Assembly: GCA_963989385.1 (NCBI GenBank)
Contig: OZ022500.1
Coordinates: forward strand, 109,347,842-109,411,841
DNA length: 64,000 nucleotides
Direction of reading: 5' to 3'
Source: Ctena decussata
Taxonomy: Eukaryota; Mollusca; Bivalvia; Lucinida; Lucinidae
Position 1 is the first letter of the stretch. Every line of letters starts with the position of its first letter. The translations under genes were made by a program, and so were the position numbers. Below the pieces are notes generated by a model. It did no database searches. It was not told the origin of the DNA and saw only the letters and a program-made list of their open reading frames with translations. Of the stretch, positions 55,481-64,000 are shown piece after piece.

Positions 55481-56938
55481 GTAACACTTTTGAAGTGTAT
55501 TTGATGTAATTCTGCATGGGTTAATTATAAACTTGCAAGTATAAAATTACACGAAGCTACACCTAATGTGCTACTTTCAGAATTGGCATTGGGGTCGATG
55601 CTAAGTTAACATCAGCTTTGGCATCCACACCCATGTAAAACTGTTACTTTAAATGGGCAAACAAGTCATCAGGGGAGCTGTCCTGTCTGGCAATGGATGA
55701 CAGGTCTTGTTCTTATTTCAACATATACAAACAGATAAAACCATCTGAAATGAAACTACGCCAGAGAAGAAATAAGTTTCTATTACATTTCAGTTGAATA
55801 TGTCTGTGGTTTGTAAATCTGAAAGTTCCCAACAAATATGTTCCGATCTGATCTAAAAGCACAGTATGATACTAAAGCTGCATCCATTTAAGGTGTGTGG
55901 ATTCATGAATACATCTCCAAGGGAGATCACTGGTTGACAAATATTTGGCTTCTCTTAATGCATTACTCTTTAAAGGTGAATGGATACAATTTCAGGGGAA
56001 GCAACTCTGCCATTTCTGTTTTTGCCACCCATCTCAATGTGATCAACTCTTGAAGGAAAGAATTTGTTCCTATAAAACCCCATTTTGTAAGAGCTTTGTT
56101 GTCCAGGGAAGCAAAAAAGGCAGTCACAAAAATTGTTCAGGTTTGTAAAATTGATGGAAAAAAAAACTAAAAAAAAAACCACGTAAGTTTACCTATGCAC
56201 CTTAATGAATACAAATTGCTGTCTTTAGAGAGCCCTGAGCAAATTCATTCTTATAAGAGTCACCTCCCTTGTAGGAGAGCTTCTCTTACCAAGTAAGCTG
56301 GTACTGTTCTTCTAAACCTTGCAAACCTAGTGGATGAACAAAGGAGGTGTAGCCATTCAAATTCAGATGTCAGGATTCTTGTTTGAGTTCAAAACTATCC
56401 ATCAGTTTGAGTTCAAAACTATCCATCACGGCTTAATTGTTAGTTTTGAGCTACAGAATGGCTTAACCATATATAGCATCAAGAATTTATGACAGCTCCA
56501 TATAAGCAATTGTCTCCAGAAGATTAATATTTCATGTCTAAATTGAAATTAAATCGAAGTCGAGACAGCGTCACAAGATTTTATTTTGATCTACGGGCCT
56601 GTTATCAGCATTTTCAATTATGTAATCCCGCTGTGATTTATAATATGTCGATTAGGAAGTCTGTAAATGCGTTTCTGCTCTATAAAATGTATGCTTTTGT
56701 TGCGTCTTTATGTCAAACACTGATTGGATTTCAGATGTTTTTAGATCATAATTTGAGGACATTTTATATTGAAAGATGTTTATTTGATACGCTTGCAAGG
56801 ATATGTCTGGCGTAATTAAGGATCGAAGAAGAAAACCTTTTAGCCTGACGTTTGCGTCAATATTAAAATACAGGAATCATTAAAACATCTAAGAGCCTAA
56901 TCTTTGTCAGAGGGTTTTTGGTTGTAAATTTTCCAGTA

Positions 56939-57033
56939 TTTAGCTCGCCTGTACGAAAGTACAGAGAGCTATTGTTGTCACTTGGACGTCGGCGTCGGCG
57001 TCGAGCTATCCTGTACGGGGACAGGTCTTGTTT
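56939..57033 (+). mobile_element. Minimal Helentron-like element (ends only)
   Basis: A 95 bp unit: head tttagctcgcctgtacgaaa with gtacagagagctattg, a short ggcgtcggcgtc stretch in place of the core, then gagctatcctgtacggggac and aggtcttgttt. It shows both ends of this family joined without core repeats. Confidence 0.7.
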
Positions 57034-58044
57034 AAGCATACCTTTGCAAAGCCAGCTTCATGGTGATTTTCGGAGTATGCGTCAGCATTCACATCCATGT
57101 CTACATCTGTGATAACAACCTATATTTAACTTACATTTACATTTAGCTCTGTTTCTTGCCGTGTATATTGGCTAGAGTTTTGAAACTTGTACACATTCAC
57201 ATCAGCACATTATCACCTGCAGACATGCACCATTTGTAACCTTGACTTGCTTTTCATGGTCTACTGACTTCGGAAAAATAAGGATGGAAGTATGCTAAGC
57301 ATTTGTGTTTTGTTCAGTGTCACAGTAGCTATAAGGGTTAGATTCATGATACTTGGCCAGCAATTTAGTCTGGGTGAGAGCACCGGAGTGCAACCAACTA
57401 CATCAGACAGTGACCTACATTTTCATGCTTCACTGTCTGTATGACATTTCTCACCTCCCATATTGGCTACAGACAGGATACGCTGCACACACTATTACAT
57501 ATGGACAAGACCATTTCAGCACTGTCATCTTTGTATGGATTTGACCTGTATCTTTTTCGTATCACTGACTTTATGATATGCTTCACTGAATTTCTGATAT
57601 TTTGCAGTCCATCTGTAGGTTAGGGCAGTGATACTTGGCATACATCTGAGCGACTGAAAAAGAGCCTTTCCACTTTCCATCCACTTTTGAATTTTACATA
57701 TTTAGTGGTCTACTTTTGAATTTTATGTATTTAGTGATCTACTCATGACGTTTTAACATTTCTCTATATTGGTATAGGTTAATGTCAAATAACTGGCCTC
57801 TCTGGAATATTTGGAGTCAAGTTGTGATACTTTGTTGCTGTGAGAACCAAGCTGCCGTTAGCAACACTTTGTTGTCTTCTGACAACTGTTGTTTTAAATT
57901 TCTTCAACTGGAGTGTTGATTATATGATAGACATGTGGCTTTGCTGAGTTACCTTTCCAAAGATTGCAGATCTAGGCATACAGAGAGAATTTGTTTCACA
58001 TAAGTGACATCTTTGACAGAGTGCAAAAAACAAAAGACAAAAAC

Positions 58045-58609
58045 CAGGGATACAGACTAACTAATTTTTCAAAACAGCAAGCTGGGCCCCTAAAAACTGA
58101 AAATTAGTCGCCCAGCCAGAAATTTAGGGGCCCACATTTAAAACATCAGAAATATGAGAATTTTTTTATTCAGAATCTGCGCGAGATTTGCACTGTTTCC
58201 GTAGGCTTTGTAGTAAATCCTCCTTTCTTCAGGGCTTTCTTTTAGCTACCGGATGTGAAACACCAGCGATGTATCACCACATTTTGCTCGAAAAATTTAC
58301 AAATGGTCAAGATTTTGTCAAACGGAGGAGGCGGCCATGTTGATTTTTCGATAGTGAATAAAATCCAACCGCACAAGTATGACGGAACACCGAATATTCA
58401 ATGCAGATATCGGTGCGGAAGTTTGCAGTGCGCTTTGAGGTGGCGGATTTTACTCCAAAACAAGGGGAGACCAATCTAAGGCGAAAACAGGCCAGTCACT
58501 CGCTGACAGCTGATGCTCGCAAGCTGGGCGACTGTCATTTTAATTTTAGGCGCCCACCCGATTTTTTACTCGCAGTGGGCGAGTGGGCGACCGCTAGTCT
58601 GTATCCCTG
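58045..58609. mobile_element. hAT-like non-autonomous element
   Basis: TIRs cagggatacagactaac and gctagtctgtatccctg, about 15 bp, beginning CAGGG. Subterminal pieces gctgggcgactgtcatttta and ctaaaaactgaaaattagtc then gcccagc are inverted too. The flanks share aaaac only. The interior (58180-58480) is CpG-rich and carries short open frames that I do not recognise. Confidence 0.72.
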
Positions 58610-59635
58610 AAAACATTTTTAAATTCACTTCTTTCTTTCTAATTCCGGAATCGGCATGACAGAATATGGAATTATTGCATTTGTCTGTCTAGAGTCAAAA
58701 CGTTCTTTTATATCCAGCTAATTAATGAAGTTTGTAAATTCTATCCATATTTTGTCTAATTTGGAGTGTTGCAATAAAACTGCACTCTCCAGTTACTCAC
58801 TTAATGCATTTTACTCCAAATATTCGTAGCTAATAGTTATTGAGCAAACACTGTAGGCCCAGATCAGACTGCTCCTTAGGAGCAGTCTGATCGGGGTCTA
58901 CAGTGTTTACCTACATGTGTGTATTAAACCATCCCTTGGATTGCCAAAGTGGTTTGTGGAATATTTTCCGAGAATACAATATTTTGTGTTAGAAGTCTGC
59001 AGTATATCAATTATTTACTTTCCGTGCACTCTGTGGGATTGTAGGAGCTTGCAAATAACTTTACAATTATCAGGAGACAACAAAATTGAATCTTGGGAAA
59101 TATAACATGCATGCTGCAGACCACCCCACATCCTCACTCAGCCCAAATTAGGTGTGATTATGACACCGGGTTTGTAAATTATGCATGGGCATGTGGGCAT
59201 TGGGAAATGACATTAGAAGCCAGAAATCCAGATAATGTTGTTGTTTTTTGTCTTGCCTGTGACTGATAGAAATGAGACTTAGGTGTTGCTTTTATGATGT
59301 CAGCAGCAGCATTCTACACGTTTGTCAAGTTTTCTAGTTTAGCTCTGTTTTGTCACAATGCACAGACAGGTGGGACACTACCTTCAGCAGGATTCTTGTG
59401 ATGACAAGTCTGTGTTCTTCACACACAAAATGCATGTTGTTGTCATTCTTATGGTAAAAACACAGTCATATTTACATTCATTCTCAGTAGGGATCTGTTA
59501 TTGAAGGAAAGAATTTGCTTCGCTAGGTGCAGCTCCTTTCCTGTAAGAGAAGACACCATCTTGTAAGAGCTTCGTCCTGGAGGGAAGCAACAGAAAGTCA
59601 CAAAAGTTGCTTCTCTGTCAGAAAATCATGGTGTC

Positions 59636-59880
59636 TTAAACCTTAAAGCACCAAAAAGCAGATGACAAAAATTTTATCTGCAAAATTCAAAAAAACTGTT
59701 TCATATCTGAGTTAGAATTAATAAATATCAGTGAGATATATCAATGAGAATTCGAAGACTAGAGGACAGACAGTGTAGTCTAGTAGATGCAAATGGGGTG
59801 GCTCATTATGAGCCATCTCATCATAATCTGGGTCTAGACTGTTTGTAAATTCTACTATTTCTTTTAGCTTTTTAAGTACT
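59636..59880 (+). mobile_element. TTAA-type hairpin MITE, worn
   Basis: ttaaaccttaaagcaccaaa, then an enlarged interior (cagtgagatatatcaatgag) and the hairpin ggggtggctcattatgagcc. The right end (gctttttaagtact) has diverged. Confidence 0.65.
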
Positions 59881-60086
59881 GACCATTATCAGACTGCATA
59901 CATGGGTTAAGTGGAATTCATGGCTTAGATCTTACTGCTTTGATTCATAGCGTGATGGGCGATAAGACTTTACTGTCAACGATCACCTCTTACTAAGGTA
60001 CATTTTCTTAAAGTGTGGCACACTCCCTGTTTTGGTATCAAAATGTTAAGAACTCCTATGCAGACCACTTTTTTAATCTGTTTCAG

Positions 60087-60153
60087 CCACCCATTGTCAT
60101 CCTTCATGCCACAGTACTGGAGGCCAAGAACCTTGAAGCCAAAGATGCTGATG
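60087..60153 (+). CDS. BAIAP3: BAIAP3-like exon: start of C2A domain
   Basis: A 67 bp exon with acceptor ttttttaatctgtttcag and donor gctgatg/gtaagc. It encodes PPIVILHATVLEAKNLEAKD plus AD and leaves one base (G) for the next codon. This is the first beta strand pair of a C2 domain (hydrophobic VILHATVLEAKNL) running into calcium-binding loop 1. The first aspartate of that loop is the D in LEAKD. Joined to the next exon it gives KDADGFSDPYC, with the two loop-1 aspartates six residues apart, as in calcium-binding C2 domains. The exon border falls inside the loop, at a glycine codon split 1/2. In BAIAP3 and Munc13-4 this domain couples calcium to SNARE/membrane engagement. Confidence 0.93.
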
Positions 60154-61943
60154 GTAAGCTTTGTTGACACCAGGAGCTCTTACAAAAATGCCATGTCAGA
60201 TAGTGCAGGCCCTGTTCAGACTGCTCCATTTCAGACTGCTCCTTAATGAGTAGATTGATCAGGGTCTACACTATTTAAGAATCCATCACTTTGTTTTCAG
60301 CCCCCCCAAAAAAGGTAAAAAAAAAAGAAGGTATTCTATGCTTTTTCTGCAGGATGAGGAGTACAAAATTTTGGAGCTTTTACTGTAATATTAATTGCAA
60401 TATAAGGCGTCCAATATTTTGGATAATAACAGTTGTTCCCAGAAATGATAGCCTTCTCACCGTAATCATTCTGTTGTAACGGGTGTATTTAAACAATCAC
60501 GAAAATCTAGACTGATCTTGCTAGACAAAGGTCTAGGTTTTTGTGATGGTTTTGGAAGAGAAAACCCATATTATAGCAAAACTGCACAAGATTGATTTAA
60601 TATTTGGGTAATTTTGGAGGCAGAGCCCCGTTTTATTGCCAAATAAATATGGCAATATTTTAGGATTCCTGCAGTGACAAGAATATGGAAATGCTGGATG
60701 ATGACAACCCCTTCATTTTGTTTGTAGACATTCTGTGCCCTATTTCCTAACCTTGTTAGTGGCAGTGGTCATTTTGGCACATATTTGTCTGATACAAATT
60801 AACTTTTTACCCAGAATTATGCCATGCATTAAAGTTGAATTATCTTCAGGGTTGTATGTCTGGTTTGAGCAACAAAATTGGAAAACCAGTCCGCACTTAA
60901 TGACAATCTGATCTAAGCATTTGAGTTTCATGCAGATGAATAGATACACCTCTATGAATCTCTTCCATTTTACAAATGGAAACATTCTTTGTGTTTTCTG
61001 TTTGAGTCTGAACAACAATGCTTTTTTTTGTTTTTTGGTGGGGGGTGAAGGGGGTGCTACTCTAAAGGAGAAGAGTTTGCTCCATGTGGGAGTAAATTCT
61101 TTCCTTTAAAAGAAGCCCTCCAATGAAATGGGAGGCAAATTCTTTGGGTAAAACTTACCTTCCTTTGAAGTGTTCCCATTCAGTATGACAGTTTCTTCTG
61201 GAAACAGCCTCTCTGTAGTTACTGCGTAGCTGTGCCTTTGGATCTATACATTCTGTGTTTCTGCTCATGTGTCCTATTCATCAGGGACCCATTGAAAGCA
61301 GTTGATGGTTCTGCCAATACCAGATAAATATTTACATTCCAGATAGATTGTCTAGAAAATTAAAGTAATTTCAAATGTGAAAATAGAAGGAAAACAATTC
61401 AAGCTCTAGCCATGTGAGTTCCTGTGCATTCAGCAAAAACAGTAACACTTGTACCACACCATGTGAAAAGTATGTTTTAGGCACTTGATGAGAAAAGTAT
61501 ATTTTAGGCAAATCCTTGAGGAAAGAAAGATATCATGCACAACATGAGAAAGTTTTTTGAAGCACTTCATGAGAAAATAATTTGAGCTACACCATGAGAA
61601 AAAAATGTATTGGAGACAGTACAACTGAGGCACTTCATGAGAAAGGGTAGATTAAAGGAACTTCGAGTCACACTGAGAGAAAAAAGCAACTTATTGATGT
61701 GCAGTCTGTGCAGACTTGTATTATAAGCTATGCATATAGGCATCTCTTCTGTCTGCATAAACAATAGCTATATGAAGAAGACACTGATTTGTCTTGGTTG
61801 TTCCAAAGCTTTTCTTTTCCTTGCACATTACATCCTGTACAGGTCCGTTGTCCTTTGAATAATCCAGTCAGCGTCTAAACTGTCTGTTGTGGCATTTCTT
61901 AAGACAATTATTTGTGGTAAAAATGGTTTATATAAAATTTCAG
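60154..61943 (+). other. BAIAP3: BAIAP3-like intron
   Basis: Contains a worn CTGATCAGACTG hairpin (60195-60276), a GAATTTGCTCC hairpin (61063-61120: aggagaagagtttgctccat / gggagtaaattctttccttt) and otherwise AT-rich sequence. A short degenerate repeat with cacttcatgagaaa runs at 61480-61680. Confidence 0.7.
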
Positions 61944-62211
61944 GGTTTAGTGACCCCTACTGTATGTTGGGTATCATGCCACTCAGAAGACTTGAAGGTG
62001 AGGAGGGCAATGAAAGAACCAGTGTGGGCTCATCAGATGAGGAGAACTCCAGCCCCAAGGACAGGGATCGCAAGGGTCTGGGATTCAGATTCTCCATAAA
62101 GAAGAAGGAAAAGTCTGGGGCAGTGCGGGACTTGCTGCCTGCCAAGTACATACAGACAACATCAGTGAAACCCAACACATTAAACCCAGAGTGGAATGAG
62201 AGGTTCAGATT
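61944..62211 (+). CDS. BAIAP3: BAIAP3-like exon: C2A loop 1 to charged insert and strand NPEWNERF
   Basis: A 268 bp exon with acceptor tataaaatttcag and donor aga tt/gtaagt; it starts in phase 1 and leaves two bases over. It opens GFSDPYCMLGIMP, which completes C2 loop 1 with the DPY aspartate. About 50 charged residues follow (acidic and Ser-rich SSDEENSS, then basic FSIKKKEKSG), then LLPAKYIQTTSVKPNTLNPE and WNERFRL, the canonical C2 motif T-x-NP-x-WNE-x-F. BAIAP3 and UNC13D also carry a charged insert at this place with the same order of pieces (GF-R, PAK-IQ, NTLNP-W), so it is family-typical and not a foreign insertion. The rest of C2A, the MUN region and C2B must lie beyond 64000; no continuing exon was seen in 62212-64000. 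Confidence 0.95.
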
Positions 62212-64000
62212 GTAAGTAGACCAGAACCTTGAAAAAGTGGAAACTTGTTTGGGGCGGTTAGAGGGGATATTTGGTTTTAGCTCACCTGTATGAAAGTACA
62301 GGAAGAGTTCGTGTTGTCAACCAGGCCCCGGGGTTATAAAACTTGAGTACATTCTCAAACTCAAAAGCCTAACAAGCTGGTTAAGAGGTCAACCCATTAA
62401 GTGTTTCTACGACTGTATAACTGCATACACTGATATTTTTTTTTTCAATAATATTGGCATTTTTGAGATACTAAAAGTTTGAAAAATTTTAATGAAACAT
62501 TAGATAATGATGTACTTAGTTTTTAACAACTGGACCCTGGTGTCAGCATTTGCGTCCTTATGGGCATCCATATATTGGATGTTTTAGTCTATGTTTTTTT
62601 ATGTGATCTTGTGCACCAGCAGGATTTGGGGGAGACTGAATGGTGTGGGGTGTATGTGTGGGGGGGGGGGGGGGGGGGTTAAAATGAGTTATGTGATGTC
62701 AAAGTAATTATTTACAAGATTCACAACATATTTTAAGAGAGAGAAAAAAACAAGTACCTTAATTAGTAAGCGTATTTGCGTAATTACCCAATTAAATTAT
62801 CCAAAAAATCAATTCAAGGCTATCCGGAAGCATAACAAAATGTCAACGAAATCGGCAATACCCAAAAACAAAAAATTCTGTGCGCACCGGTTTTTCTCAG
62901 CACCACGCCGTTTGCAGTTCAGCAAATCGAGCATGCACTAAACTGGTTCTGCTCTTGTCACATGTTGCAAGTATAGGAATAGGAAACCAATCTCCACTGG
63001 TTCTCAGCGCATTATCAGCACTATTCTAATTAGCTAGAACCAGTATCGGAAAATCCCTGAAAATGTGCTTCCAAGACAGTTAAACGAGGACGTAAAAAGT
63101 CCAGTCCGGAGTCCAATATGCTGCAAAGCAACAAAATAACCGGTTATTTGAGCCGATCTGCGTTAGACCCGCAACCTCTCATCACTGAAATTATGAATGA
63201 ACTTGTTGACGCATGTGTCAGGCCGGGATTATTTCTTGTAACATCTATTATCAACGAGATAATCGTCAACTTGGGGGAAACAAAACTGAAAGTAGCCTAA
63301 GTCTCTGTTGTACTGAAATCCTATAGAATTTGCTGTTTATGCTCTAAACATTACATATGAATAAAACAGTTTGAAGAGCCTTAAGTTTAACTCTAGAGCA
63401 ACAATATGATATAAAAATGTGTTGGTAAGTAAAGTCTTAACATTTACGAAAATACTCAATTGAAAAATAAAAATACCCAAATAAACACTTTGTTGAGATG
63501 TTCAATACCCAATTTACATTTGAGATACCCAAATGGATGAAACAGGAGTGGGTAACATACCCAATTGTACAAAAAATTACTGAAAACACAAACATTTTCC
63601 TAACAAACAATTTTTTTTCTTATATCTGGATCTTCTGTGTAACTTTCTCATTTCTCTTCTCCTGTTTGACATTCTGGAGGTGATATTTTAAGAATGCAGA
63701 GATGATTAACAAAACATTTTTAGACTTTCTTAAAGATGCTAATTTAAGATTTCTGCTAGCATCTGTCAAGATTTTGTGTTGTCTTGAAACCTTAGAACTT
63801 AAGGAAATAAAGTCTAAAATTACTGCTTCATGGCCTTGATAATTACAGAATCTGGCTTTACAGTGCACTTACCACACTTCCCTAGAGAATGGCATCTTTT
63901 TTATCATCATGAAATATTCTTTATGAGTGGTTTCATAAGAAAAAGTGCCTCCATACCTTGATTAAAAATATTTTATTCAACTATGACGTTATACATTTAG
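62212..64000 (+). other. BAIAP3: BAIAP3-like intron, incomplete
   Basis: Holds the head of a short Helentron-like element (62275-62320), a foldback end (62324-62345), a G-rich run (about 62660-62680) and a CpG-retaining block at 62850-63310 with a 60-codon frame (63118-63300, MLQSNKITGYLSRSALDPQP...). That frame is flanked by AT-rich taccca-containing sequence; it may be a transposon remnant. No C2A continuation was found. Confidence 0.55.

Larger units (their letters stand above)
55481..60086 (+). other. BAIAP3: BAIAP3-like intron with repeats
   Basis: Holds a Helentron-like 3' end (55668-55712), GAATTTGCTCC repeats (55905-56250, 59485-59635), an unassigned CpG-retaining segment (56530-56900), the short element 56939-57033, a core fragment of the 6702-type element (57034-57895), the hAT-like element 58045-58609, a hairpin element (58840-58912), a degraded CTCGCC-type element (59240-59400) and a TTAA-type MITE (59636-59880). 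Confidence 0.7.

Noticed and set aside
61957..62178. Minus-strand and alternative + frames over the C2A exon
   Set aside because: Shadows of the 61944-62211 exon, whose frame matches C2 motifs and splice phase.

Overview
The window is animal nuclear DNA, AT-rich, with one spliced gene scattered through a very dense field of repeats. The repeats point to a mollusc, most likely a bivalve: tRNA-headed SINEs with a long conserved body, elements with core tandem repeats and CCGTCC microsatellites of the kind known from bivalve 'pearl'/Helentron-like elements, and many small foldback elements. The species cannot be fixed from sequence alone. No rRNA, CRISPR, bacterial operon or functional tRNA was seen.

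Gene. Five exons on the + strand (13264-13351, 53480-53563, 55313-55480, 60087-60153, 61944-62211) have AG/GT borders and join in one frame. They encode 225 codons of a BAIAP3-like (Munc13-4/UNC13D family) vesicle-priming protein: the N-terminal region and the first two thirds of its C2A domain, ending inside that domain. The start and the C-terminal half lie outside the window, unless a candidate alternative first exon (50954-51070) is used. The first intron seen is 40.1 kb and holds most of the window.

Repeats. At least seven families share one layout: a T-rich 5' end, a short head, often a CCGTCC or CTGT microsatellite, ~110-320 bp core tandem repeats, an inverted copy of the head, then in most cases a terminal hairpin and a T-rich end such as CTTGTT or CTAGTTT. 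This fits non-autonomous Helitron2/Helentron-like elements. Copies lie at 6702-7513, 15222-18318, 26841-28230, 29121-30142, 36231-37297, 37597-37766, 40008-41088, 41171-42256 and 46583-49339, with remnants elsewhere. Other elements: a 5'-truncated non-LTR retrotransposon with an intact reverse-transcriptase C-terminus (47241-48289); five SINE copies and one fragment; two TTA-flanked TIR elements (6517-7675, 37400-37927); TA-flanked Tc1/mariner- or pogo-like elements; hAT-like elements; a foldback family of exactly 236 bp in three copies; a foldback family ending CACAGGGTATA; and a large group of hairpin elements sharing a GCAAACAGTG core. Tandem arrays (period about 30, 31, 60, 77, 115 and 150 bp) act as insertion traps: because the array sequence is known, the empty site can be reconstructed for several insertions.

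The most notable observations are: the shared layout of the Helentron-like families; two different inner elements at the same internal position in two copies of one TIR element; a 576 bp insert with 17 bp direct repeats and a near-perfect inverted repeat at 34775-35384; hairpin cores shared by unrelated flanks; and the exon-like tandem duplication at 50.3-51.1 kb.
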